From DATHBP01 sp035296085 (lineage in GTDB: Bacteria; Actinomycetota; Actinomycetes; Propionibacteriales; Nocardioidaceae), in the NCBI GenBank assembly GCA_035296085.1, contig DATHBP010000116.1, positions 1-16,015 of the forward strand: DNA of 16,015 nt, written 5' to 3'. Numbering within the stretch: position 1 is the first letter of the stretch; each line of letters starts with the position of its first letter. A program made the position numbers and the translations under genes. The notes beneath the pieces were generated by a model. It saw only the letters and a list, made by a program, of their open reading frames with translations, did not search any database and was not told where the DNA came from. Below, in pieces: positions 1 to 7,152 of this stretch.

Positions 1-551
1 GGTTGGTCGATGCCCAGGCCCCGGTAGAAGCCCTCGATGAGCTTGCGGTTGTTGATCTGCAACCGCACCGGGGGCAGCGGCAGCCGGCTGAGCGCTTCCG
101 CCATCACCGTGGTCACTTCTACGTCTGCGTCGGCCGGCAGCGCGTCTCGCCCGATGATGTCGATGTCGGCTTGGGTGAACTCTCGGTACCGCCCCTCCTG
201 GGGACGCTCCCCACGCCAGCACCGCTGGATCTGGTAACGCCGGAACGGGAACTCCAGCTTGCCGGCGTGCTCGAGCACGTAGCGCGCCAGCGGGACGGTC
301 AGGTCGAAGTGCAGGCCCATGCCGGCGTCGGCGTCCTCGGCGCCGGCGTGCAGCCGCCGCAGTACGTAGACCTCGTTGGACGTCTCCCCCTTCCGGAGCA
401 GCTGGTCCAGGGGTTCGACGGATCGGGTCTCGATGGAGGCGAAGCCGTGCAGCTCGAAGGTCTCGCGCAGCGAGTCGAGCACGGCCAGCTCGACTGAGCG
501 TTGGCTGGGCAGGAACTCGGGAAAGCCCGACAGCGGGCCGGCTCGGGCCAC
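1..551 (-). CDS. hisS: Histidyl-tRNA synthetase, N-terminal part (runs off window)
   Basis: This enzyme charges tRNA-His with histidine in the cytoplasm. Only the first 183 residues are present; the 3' part lies left of position 1. The start is a GTG at 551-549, giving an N-terminus with LSGFPEFLPSQR near residues 7-18, which resembles the actinobacterial HisRS subtype. Class II features visible are HFDLTVPLARY (about 81-91) and the motif-2 region RGERPQEGRYREFTQ (about 113-127), followed by DIDIIGRD. The upstream metallo-hydrolase stops at 556, only 4 bp before this start, so the two are probably co-transcribed. The ribosome binding site is weak and would lie inside the end of the upstream gene. 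The family assignment is secure; the exact start is likely but not certain. Confidence 0.96.
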   Translation of the reverse strand, partial: MARAGPLSGFPEFLPSQRSVELAVLDSLRETFELHGFASIETRSVEPLDQLLRKGETSNEVYVLRRLHAGAEDADAGMGLHFDLTVPLARYVLEHAGKLEFPFRRYQIQRCWRGERPQEGRYREFTQADIDIIGRDALPADADVEVTTVMAEALSRLPLPPVRLQINNRKLIEGFYRGLGIDQ

Positions 552-555
552 TCGA

Positions 556-1251
556 CTACCGGCTCGTGGTGGCGGCGGGTGCCAGGTCTCGAAGGAAGGG
601 GTTGGTGGCACGCTCGGCGCCGATCGTCGTCTCACGACCGTGCCCGGGGAGAACGACGACCCCGTCGTCCATCGGCAGCACCTTCGTGGCCAACGTGGTG
701 AGCATGGTGGGGTGGTCGCCGCCGGGTAGGTCGGTGCGACCGATCGAGCCGGCGAACAACAGGTCGCCGGAGAACAGCACCTCCGGGACCCCCTCTTCGT
801 CGTACGGCGTGCGGAACGTGACCGACCCCCATGTGTGCCCTGGCGTGTGGTCGACGTCGAGGCGCAGCCCGGCGAGCTCGAGCGAGGCGCCGTCGCTGAG
901 TTCCCGCACGTCGCTCGGCTCAGCGAAGGTGTAGCGGCCACCGAGGACTAGCGCGGCGCTCTCGGCGGAGACGCCCTGCAGCGGGTCGGTGAGCAGGTGG
1001 CGGTCGGCGGGGTGGATCCACGCCGTGGAGTCGTAGCTGCCGGCAACGGGTGCGACCGACCACATGTGGTCGATGTGGCCGTGGGTGAGGAGCACCGCGA
1101 CCGGCTTGAGCCGGTGTTCACGGACCAGCTCCGCGACGCCTTCGGCGGCGTCCTTGCCCGGGTCGACGACGATGCACTCCGCGCCGGGACCGGTCGCAGC
1201 GACGTAGCAGTTCGTCGCCCACGGGCCGGCAGGGAATCCAGCGATGAGCAC
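556..1251 (-). CDS. Metallo-beta-lactamase-fold hydrolase (glyoxalase II-like)
   Basis: A 231-residue protein of the metallo-beta-lactamase superfamily, glyoxalase II-like branch. The dinuclear metal signature THGHIDH lies at residues 56-62 (H57, H59, D61, H62). Further ligands are H139 in TPGHTWGS, D163 in FSGDLLF and H204 in LPGHG, so the active site is complete. The length fits short glyoxalase II-like proteins that lack the long C-terminal helical domain of classical GloB, so hydrolysis of S-lactoylglutathione is not assured; actinobacteria often use other thiols. The start is GTG at 1251-1249 with a weak G-rich SD. It is divergent from the ppiB-like gene and 4 bp upstream of hisS. In M. 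tuberculosis the equivalent neighbour of hisS is Rv2581c. Family is certain, substrate unknown. Confidence 0.93.
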   Translation of the reverse strand: MLIAGFPAGPWATNCYVAATGPGAECIVVDPGKDAAEGVAELVREHRLKPVAVLLTHGHIDHMWSVAPVAGSYDSTAWIHPADRHLLTDPLQGVSAESAALVLGGRYTFAEPSDVRELSDGASLELAGLRLDVDHTPGHTWGSVTFRTPYDEEGVPEVLFSGDLLFAGSIGRTDLPGGDHPTMLTTLATKVLPMDDGVVVLPGHGRETTIGAERATNPFLRDLAPAATTSR

Positions 1252-1416
1252 CGCTCGACCCCGCTTTCGGTTGCAGCCCTTGCTCGGCTCGGCTCGGCGG
1301 CGGGCTTCGGCCTCGAAGCGTACCGAGCACTCCAGATCGTTCGCGAGCTGTTATCCGGTTGGCGTACGGGCGCCATCGCCCGCTTCTAGACTGACCGCCT
1401 TGCGAGGTGAGGTCCG
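1252..1416. promoter_or_regulatory. Divergent intergenic region with candidate promoter elements
   Basis: This 165-bp gap separates the leftward hydrolase-hisS pair from the rightward ppiB-like/DUF349 pair, so it should hold promoters in both directions. For the plus strand, TAGACT at 1387-1392 fits an actinobacterial TAnnnT -10 box, about 25 bp before the TTG start, but no good -35 sits at 16-19 bp. A 6-bp inverted repeat (CGGGCG, loop CCAT, CGCCCG) occupies 1367-1382, just upstream of that box. For the minus strand, only a weak TACGCT (about 1317-1322) could serve as a -10. A clear SD (GAGGTGAGG, 1404-1412) serves the rightward gene. Confidence 0.4.
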
Positions 1417-1743
1417 TTGGTCTCGAGTAAGCAGCGCGAACGCGAGCTGGCAAGAGCCAGGTGGCAGCGCCAACAGGAGCGCCGCCGCGTGCAGCTCGCC
1501 CGGGCGCGCCGCCGGCGCATCGTGCTCGGCGCGCTGTTCGGGGTCGCAGTCCTTGCTCTCGCGGGCTGGTTGGTCTGGCGGGCTGTGACCGACGACTCGC
1601 CTGTCCCCACCCCGCTGCCGGTGCCTCCCTCTCTCACTCCGATTACGCCAGACGCGGGCACGCCTGGAGCGGGTACGCCCACTCCGACCCCGCCCTCGGG
1701 TGACAGCTCGCCGAGCGCACCAGGGACCGGAAGCCCGACATGA
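1417..1743 (+). CDS. Short membrane protein resembling the N-terminus of PpiB-type peptidyl-prolyl isomerase, cyclophilin domain absent
   Basis: A 108-residue protein. Residues 1-34 are a highly basic cytoplasmic segment beginning VSSKQRERELARARWQRQQE, 35-55 form one transmembrane helix, and 59-108 are an extracytoplasmic Pro/Thr/Ser/Gly-rich tail. The N-terminal pattern and gene position match the membrane-anchored cyclophilin of actinobacteria (Rv2582, ppiB, in M. tuberculosis, between the hydrolase and rel). In that protein a catalytic cyclophilin domain follows the linker; here translation stops where it would begin. The start is TTG at 1417, supported by GAGGTGAGG at 1404-1412. The stop overlaps the next ATG (ATGA, 1740-1743), so the short form is a real reading frame coupled to the DUF349 gene rather than a sequence break. 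No isomerase activity is expected. The ppiB origin is inference. Confidence 0.7.
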   Translation: MVSSKQRERELARARWQRQQERRRVQLARARRRRIVLGALFGVAVLALAGWLVWRAVTDDSPVPTPLPVPPSLTPITPDAGTPGAGTPTPTPPSGDSSPSAPGTGSPT

Positions 1744-2981
1744 GCGATCAGGTGGACACCGCCTGGGGGCGGGTGGCCGAGGACGGCACGGTCTTCGTGC
1801 GCACGTCGAACGGCGAGCGAGCCGTCGGGCAGTGGCCCGGCGGGGATCCGGTCGAGACGCTGGCGTTGTTCCAACGGCGCTATGCGGGGCTCCGGGTCGA
1901 GGTCGAGCTCCTCGAACGGCGCATTCGTGACCGTCGGGTCGCCGGGGCAACCGCTTCGGCTGCCGTGGCCAAGCTGCGCGCCCAGGTCGCCGACGCCCAA
2001 GCCGTGGGTGACCTCGACGCACTGCTCGACCGCCTGATCGCCCTGGATGCGCTGCTCGCAGCGCAACGGGGCGAACTGCGGGCCGAGCGAGCAGCCCGTG
2101 CGGAGCAAGCGCGGGAGCGTAAGGAAGCGTTGGTCAGCGCAGCGGAGAAGCTCGCGGCAGGGACCAGCTGGCGTACCAACGACACCGCGATGAAGGAGCT
2201 GCTCGCGGAGTGGAAGACCCTCGACCGGCTGGACAAGGACACCGACACCGCGTTGTGGCGCAGGCTCTCGGCAGCGCGCACGGCCCTGGCTGCGGCCCGC
2301 AAGCAGCACTACTCGCAGCTTGCCGATCGGCGGGCGGAGGCTCGGCAGCGCAAGGAGCAGCTCGTCACCGAAGCTGAGGCGCTGGCGGAGTCGCGCGACT
2401 GGGCCGCCACCCCGGCCAAGTTCCGCGAGCTCATGCAGCGCTGGAAAACGGCCGGATCGGCGCAGAAGGCCGTCGACGAGCGGCTCTGGGAGCGCTTCCG
2501 CGCGGCCCAAGACCGATTCTTCACCGCACGCAACGAGGCCAACGCGGCCGCGGACGCGGAGTTCACCGAGAACGCCAAGCGCAAGGACGCGTTGCTGGCC
2601 GAGGCGGAAGCACTGCTGCCGATCGACGAGCCCCGAGCGGCTCGGTCGGCTTTTCGCGACATCGCCCGGCGCTGGGACGAGACCGGCAAGGTTCCCCGCG
2701 CGGCCGTGCAGTCCTACGAGGGCCGTTTCCGCAAAGTGGAGCAAGCCGTCCTTGCCTCCGAGGACGACCGCTGGCGGCGCGGGAACCCGGAGGCCCTGGC
2801 TCGGGCCGAAGAGACCGTCGGCAAGCTTGAGGCCTCGATCGCGCAGCTTGAGACAGCGCTGGCATCCGCCCGCCTCGACGGAAACGCCGACCGGATCGAG
2901 GAGACCGAGCAGGCGTTGGCCGCCCGACGTTCCTGGCTCGAGCAGGCGACCCGCGCTCGCGACGAGTTCGCCGGCACCTAG
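1740..2981 (+). CDS. DUF349 domain protein with three repeats
   Basis: A 413-residue, largely helical, charged protein with no signal or membrane segment. Three DUF349-type repeats are visible, each opening with RK(E/D)-x-L-x3-AE-x-L: about 127-196, 203-275 and 281-350. Each has a central aromatic core (EWKTL, RWKTAG, RWDETG) and a later LWRRL, LWERF or YEGRF motif. Residues 40-125 and 350-410 look like coiled coil. The N-terminus (1-35) is a small beta-like segment (AEDGTVFVRTSNGERAVGQW). DUF349 function is not established; the repeats suggest a binding or scaffold protein. The start ATG overlaps the preceding stop and has GGAAG about 6 nt upstream. The gene converges on rel, whose stop is 14 bp away; actinobacterial genomes commonly keep a DUF349 gene next to rel. 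Confidence 0.9.
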   Translation: MSDQVDTAWGRVAEDGTVFVRTSNGERAVGQWPGGDPVETLALFQRRYAGLRVEVELLERRIRDRRVAGATASAAVAKLRAQVADAQAVGDLDALLDRLIALDALLAAQRGELRAERAARAEQARERKEALVSAAEKLAAGTSWRTNDTAMKELLAEWKTLDRLDKDTDTALWRRLSAARTALAAARKQHYSQLADRRAEARQRKEQLVTEAEALAESRDWAATPAKFRELMQRWKTAGSAQKAVDERLWERFRAAQDRFFTARNEANAAADAEFTENAKRKDALLAEAEALLPIDEPRAARSAFRDIARRWDETGKVPRAAVQSYEGRFRKVEQAVLASEDDRWRRGNPEALARAEETVGKLEASIAQLETALASARLDGNADRIEETEQALAARRSWLEQATRARDEFAGT

Positions 2982-2995
2982 TTCCGGGCGGGCGG

Positions 2996-5353
2996 CTACT
3001 GCGTGAGGCGTTGGGCGTCGAAGACACCGTCGACGGTGCGAACGGCCTTGAGCACGTGGCCTAGGTGCTTCGGGTCGCCCATCTCGAACGTGAAGCGGCT
3101 CACGGCGATGCGGTCGCGGGTGGTCGTCAGCGACGCCGACATCAAGTTGACGTGCTGTTCGGAGAGCACCCGGGTGATATCGGAGAGCAAGCCAGTCCGG
3201 TCGAGGGCCTCCACCTGCACTGCGACCAGGAACAGGCTCTGCGCGGTGGGAGCCCACTCGACTTCGACCATGCGCTCCGGCTCGACCGCGAGGCTCCGCA
3301 CGTTGCTGCAGTCGCCCCGGTGGACCGACACACCGGAACCACGGGTGACGAACCCACGGATCTCATCCCCCGGAACGGGCGTGCAGCACCGTGCCAGCTT
3401 CACCCACACGTCGGTGGTTCCCTTCACGATCACACCCGGGTCGGCCCGTGGCGCCGCCTTGCGTCGCTCGCGCTCGCTCGGGATCACGACCCCTTCGGCG
3501 AGGTCCTCGGCCGCCCCCTCCTCGCCCCCGAACAGGTCCAGGATGCGGCGTACGACCGACTGGGCGGACACGTTGCTCTCGCCTACGGCGGCGTAGAGCG
3601 CGGAGACGTCGGCGTAGTGCAGGTCGGTCGCCACGACCGACAGCGACTCGTGGGAGAGCAGCCGCTGCAGCGGGAGGCCTTCCTTGCGCATCAGCTTGGC
3701 GATCGCGTTCTTGCCGTGGTCGATCGCCTCCTCGCGGCGCTCCTTCGTGTACCACTGGCGGATCTTGTTGCGCGCCCGCGCGCTCTTGACGAAGCCCAGC
3801 CAGTCGCGGCTCGGCCCGGCGCCGGCCGCCTTGGAGGTGAACACCTCGATGACGTCGCCGTTCTCGAGCGGGCTCTCCAGTGGCACGAGTCGGCCGTTGA
3901 CGCGGGCGCCGATGCAGCGGTGGCCCACCTCGGTGTGGATGGCGTAGGCGAAGTCGACCGGCGTCGACCCGGCGGGCAGCGCCATCACGTCGCCGCGGGG
4001 GGTGAAGACATAGACCTCGGTGGAGTTGATCTCGAAGCGCAACGACTCGAGGAACTCCCCCGGGTCCTCGGTCTCTTTCTGCCAGTCGAGCAGCTGGCGG
4101 AGCCAGGCCATGTCCGACTGGTCGGCGCTGGCCGCCTTGCCGCCGCTGCCCGCGAGCAGAGGCCGGTCGGTGTCGACCCCCGGGCTCGCTCCCTCCTTGT
4201 ACTTCCAGTGGGCCGCGACGCCGTACTCCGCTCGCCGGTGCATGGCGAAGGTACGGATCTGCAGCTCGACCGGCTTGCCCCCGGGACCGATGACTGTGGT
4301 GTGCAGGGACTGGTACATGTTGAACTTCGGCATCGCGATGAAGTCCTTGAACCGGCCGGGCACCGGGTTCCAGCGGGCGTGCAGCACACCCAGGACGGCG
4401 TAGCAGTCGCGAACGGACTCGACCAGGATGCGGATTCCGACCAGGTCGTAGATGTCGGTGAACTCCCGGCCGCGGACGATCATCTTCTGGTAGATCGAGT
4501 AGTAGTGCTTATGGCGCCCGGTCACCGTCGCCTTGATCTTCGCCGTGCGCAGGTCGTCGTTGACGCGGTCGGCGACAGTGGACAGGAACTCGTCGCGCGA
4601 CGGCGCCCGCTCGGCAACCAGCCGGACGATCTCGTCGTACACCTTTGGGTGCAACGTCACGAAGGCGAGATCCTCGAGCTCCCACTTCAGTGTGTTCATG
4701 CCCAGCCGGTGCGCGAGCGGTGCGTAGATCTCTAACGTCTCCCGCGAGATGCGCTCGGCGCTCTCCGGCCTGAGGTAGCGCAGCGTGCGCATGTTGTGCA
4801 GCCGGTCTGCCAGCTTGATGACCAAGACACGGATGTCCTTGCTCATCGCGACGACCATCTTGCGGATGGTCTCCGCCTGAGCCGAGTCGCCGTACTGGAC
4901 CTTGTCGAGCTTCGTCACCCCGTCGACGAGCAGGGCCACCTCGTCGCCGAAGTCGGCGCGCAGCCGCTCCAACGTGTACGCGGTGTCCTCGACGGTGTCG
5001 TGCAACAGGGCCGCGCACAACGTCGCCGGCGTCATGCCGAGCTCGGCGAGGATGCCCGCGACCGCGAGCGGATGAATGATGAACGGGTCGCCGCTACGCC
5101 GCGTCTGGTGGCGGTGGCACTCCTCGGCGATGCGGTAGGCCCGCTCGATGACCGAGACGTCGGCCTTGGGGTGCGTTGCGCGTACGACCCGGAACAACGG
5201 CTCGAGCGCCGGGTCACCGGGCGCGGGGCGACCGCCGAGTCGGGCGAGCCGCGTGCGCATGCGGCTCGGCCCGGCGGGAGTGCTGCCGGGCATGCCGTTG
5301 GCCGGCGGGTGGTCGACGCCCACCCCGGTCGTGACGACCGACTCTTCTGCCAC
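2996..5353 (-). CDS. rel: Bifunctional (p)ppGpp synthetase/hydrolase Rel
   Basis: A 785-residue RSH enzyme that makes and degrades (p)ppGpp in the stringent response. Domains in order: HD hydrolase (about 75-205, with HDTVEDT at 118-124 and LADRLHNMRTL at 181-191); synthetase (about 270-390, with RFKD at 334-337 and MYQSLHTTV at 346-354); TGS (446-508); helical region; a Cys/His module with C656, C657, H678 and C682; and a C-terminal ACT domain (707-785). RFKD is the RXKD form of bifunctional Rel rather than the EXDD form of synthetase-only RelA. The GTG start at 5353-5351 is preceded by AGGAG with 7-nt spacing. The first 30 residues are a poorly conserved Gly/Pro-rich extension. A promoter lies just upstream. 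The cognate M. tuberculosis gene is Rv2583c. Confidence 0.98.
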   Translation of the reverse strand: MAEESVVTTGVGVDHPPANGMPGSTPAGPSRMRTRLARLGGRPAPGDPALEPLFRVVRATHPKADVSVIERAYRIAEECHRHQTRRSGDPFIIHPLAVAGILAELGMTPATLCAALLHDTVEDTAYTLERLRADFGDEVALLVDGVTKLDKVQYGDSAQAETIRKMVVAMSKDIRVLVIKLADRLHNMRTLRYLRPESAERISRETLEIYAPLAHRLGMNTLKWELEDLAFVTLHPKVYDEIVRLVAERAPSRDEFLSTVADRVNDDLRTAKIKATVTGRHKHYYSIYQKMIVRGREFTDIYDLVGIRILVESVRDCYAVLGVLHARWNPVPGRFKDFIAMPKFNMYQSLHTTVIGPGGKPVELQIRTFAMHRRAEYGVAAHWKYKEGASPGVDTDRPLLAGSGGKAASADQSDMAWLRQLLDWQKETEDPGEFLESLRFEINSTEVYVFTPRGDVMALPAGSTPVDFAYAIHTEVGHRCIGARVNGRLVPLESPLENGDVIEVFTSKAAGAGPSRDWLGFVKSARARNKIRQWYTKERREEAIDHGKNAIAKLMRKEGLPLQRLLSHESLSVVATDLHYADVSALYAAVGESNVSAQSVVRRILDLFGGEEGAAEDLAEGVVIPSERERRKAAPRADPGVIVKGTTDVWVKLARCCTPVPGDEIRGFVTRGSGVSVHRGDCSNVRSLAVEPERMVEVEWAPTAQSLFLVAVQVEALDRTGLLSDITRVLSEQHVNLMSASLTTTRDRIAVSRFTFEMGDPKHLGHVLKAVRTVDGVFDAQRLTQ

Positions 5354-5382
5354 CGCGCGACTCCTGGCCCGAGCGAGTGGCC

Positions 5383-5411
5383 AGTCTACGCAGGCGGGAC
5401 GAAGCGGTCAG
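5383..5411 (-). promoter_or_regulatory. Probable sigma-70-type promoter of rel
   Basis: On the minus strand, CTGACC (5411-5406) and TAGACT (5388-5383) are separated by exactly 17 bp. They match the -35 consensus TTGACA at 4 of 6 and the TAnnnT -10 pattern. Transcription would start near 5376, leaving a leader of about 23 nt containing the AGGAG ribosome binding site. The -35 box overlaps the apt stop codon, so rel can be transcribed independently of the secDF-apt genes as well as by read-through. This is a pattern match only. Confidence 0.55.
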
Positions 5412-5962
5412 GCGGTCAGAACCGTGTGGACCGCCAGGTCTGCCAACCGGCTGCGCCCGCCGAGCGCGAGCAGTTCGAGCAGCACCGACACGGCCGTGAC
5501 CTCCGCGCCGGCGCGGTGCACCAGCTCTGCGGTCGCCCGGACGGTGCCACCTGTGGCGAGGACGTCGTCGACGAGCAGCACCCTGTCACCGGGACGGAGC
5601 GCGTCACAGTGCATCTCGAGGGTTGCCTCGCCGTACTCCAGCGAGTAGCTGGCAGTGTGCGTCTCTCCTGGCAGCTTGCCGAGCTTGCGGACGGGAACGA
5701 ACCCGGCGCCTAGCGCGAGCGCCACCGGTGCACCGAGGATGAAACCGCGCGCCTCGATGCCGACCACCTTGTCGACGGAGCGGCCATCGACCGCACGTGC
5801 CGGCCGGGCAAGGGCTTCGACGGTGCGCGAGAACGCACCGTGGTCAGCCAGCAGCAGTGAGATGTCCTTGAAGATCACACCCGGCTCGGGGAAGTCGGGC
5901 ACGTCGCGGATGAGTGCGGTGAGCTCCTCGACTAGTGCCGAGGGGCTGGAGGCTGACCTCAC
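5408..5962 (-). CDS. apt: Adenine phosphoribosyltransferase
   Basis: A 184-residue type I phosphoribosyltransferase that converts adenine and PRPP to AMP in purine salvage. Family features are DVPDFPEPGVIFKDI (20-34), GIEARGFILGAPVA (68-81), VRKLGKLPGET (91-101) and the PRPP-binding loop VLLVDDVLATGGT (128-140). The length is normal for the family. The start is GTG at 5962-5960, which overlaps the secF stop as GTGA; GAAGGG lies about 6 nt upstream, so translation is probably coupled to secF. Pairing of apt with rel downstream of secDF is conserved in actinobacteria and joins purine salvage to ppGpp metabolism by position, though no direct regulation is visible. Confidence 0.97.
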   Translation of the reverse strand: MRSASSPSALVEELTALIRDVPDFPEPGVIFKDISLLLADHGAFSRTVEALARPARAVDGRSVDKVVGIEARGFILGAPVALALGAGFVPVRKLGKLPGETHTASYSLEYGEATLEMHCDALRPGDRVLLVDDVLATGGTVRATAELVHRAGAEVTAVSVLLELLALGGRSRLADLAVHTVLTA

Positions 5963-7152
5963 CGAGAGCCCTTCGGCCGGCGTTTGGAGCGGGCCTGGCG
6001 GCTGGGTTGCGCTCGCTTCGCGGTAGCACCGCTTCGCGAGCGAGCCGGCGTGCTGCGCGGTGTGGCAACCGGGCTTGAGGATGCCGGCGCAGCGGCCGCC
6101 GGTGCGGTGACGACGCTCGAGCCGCCGCCGCCGCTACCACCCGCCGGCGCCGTCGCCACCGCCACCGGGGCGGCTTGCTCCTTGTGGCGGCGCTGCGCCA
6201 CCCGGCGAGCCTGGGCCACCATCGCCGGTTCGCGCATCTTGAGCTGCACCAGCAGCGGCGTCGCGATGAAGACCGAGGAGTAGGTGCCGGCGGCCATGCC
6301 GACGAACAGCACGAGTGCGAGGTCCTTCAGCGGCCCCGAGCCGAGCTGGAAGGCGCCAACCCACAGGATGGCTCCGACCGGAAGCAGGGCGGTCAGCGAG
6401 GTGTTGATCGAGCGGACCAGCGTCTGGTTGACCGCCTGGTTGGCGGCATCGGCGTAGGTGAGGCGGTTGCTCGCGGCGAGACCACGGGTGTTCTCACGCA
6501 CCTTGTCGAAGACGACGACGGTGTCGTACAGGGAGTAGCCCAGGATCGTGAGCAGACCTGTGACGGTGGCCGGGGTCACCTCGAAACCGGTGATGGCGTA
6601 GACGCCGATCGTGATCACGAGGTCGTGAGCCAGCGCGACGATGGCCGCCGCCGACATGCGCCACTCGCGGAAGTAGGCCCAGATGAACAAGACCACCAGG
6701 ACCAAGAAGACGAGGAGCCCTATCAGCGCCTTGTTGGCGACCTGTTTGCCCCAGGTGGGCCCGACGGACTGGTGGCTGATGTCGCTGGCGCCGGCAGCGG
6801 TCAGCGCCTCCTCGATGACGCCCACGTCGTCGGGGGTGAGCGGCTTGGTCTCGATGCGGATCCCATCGTTGCCGGACGTGGTGACGACCGGGTTGGCGGC
6901 CGCCTGGACTCCGCTGTTGACGACGGCTTCTCGCATGACCTGGACGTTCTGCTGGGTAGCCGCGATCTTGGCCTCGAACTCGACGCCGCCCTTGAACTCG
7001 ATGCCGTAGCTGATCCCCCGCAGCAGCACTGCGCTGATCGCGACCACCATGATGGCCAGCGAGATGAGATACCAGGTCTTGCGGCGGCCGACGAAGTCGA
7101 CGGAGACGTCGCCGCGGTAGAGGCGGGCGCCGATAGTGCCGAGCTTCGACAT
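5959..7152 (-). CDS. secF: Protein translocase subunit SecF
   Basis: A 397-residue inner-membrane protein that pairs with SecD in the proton-driven SecDF complex assisting late steps of Sec export. Six transmembrane helices are visible (about 27-45, 142-160, 165-187, 193-216, 247-267, 276-301), with a periplasmic-type P1 loop between the first two. Signatures include YGIEFKGG (49-56), ILGYSLYDTVVVFDKVRE (203-220) and NTSLTALLPVGAI (250-262). After the last helix a tail of about 85 residues extends into the cytoplasm: Ala/Pro/Ser-rich with a GGSGGGGSS stretch, then strongly basic (ending RQARSKRRPKGSR). The ATG start shares one base with the secD stop (TGATG), with GGGGAG 6 nt upstream. Confidence 0.98.
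   Translation of the reverse strand: MSKLGTIGARLYRGDVSVDFVGRRKTWYLISLAIMVVAISAVLLRGISYGIEFKGGVEFEAKIAATQQNVQVMREAVVNSGVQAAANPVVTTSGNDGIRIETKPLTPDDVGVIEEALTAAGASDISHQSVGPTWGKQVANKALIGLLVFLVLVVLFIWAYFREWRMSAAAIVALAHDLVITIGVYAITGFEVTPATVTGLLTILGYSLYDTVVVFDKVRENTRGLAASNRLTYADAANQAVNQTLVRSINTSLTALLPVGAILWVGAFQLGSGPLKDLALVLFVGMAAGTYSSVFIATPLLVQLKMREPAMVAQARRVAQRRHKEQAAPVAVATAPAGGSGGGGSSVVTAPAAAAPASSSPVATPRSTPARSRSGATAKRAQPSRQARSKRRPKGSR

Noticed and set aside
1417..1743. Truncation of the ppiB-like gene as a sequencing frameshift
   Set aside because: The DNA directly after the stop is the well-formed DUF349 start and protein, and no cyclophilin sequence is present in any frame, so a simple base error cannot explain the loss.
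1386..3257. Minus-strand open frame of 623 codons opposite the ppiB-like and DUF349 genes
   Set aside because: It is antisense to two supported genes and overlaps the end of rel. The translation resembles no family and reflects codon-position GC bias.
3065..4735. Plus-strand open frame of 556 codons opposite rel
   Set aside because: It lies wholly antisense to a secure Rel coding sequence with all domains intact, has low-complexity His/Arg/Asp/Val composition, and no recognisable motif. Long antisense frames are normal in GC-rich genes.
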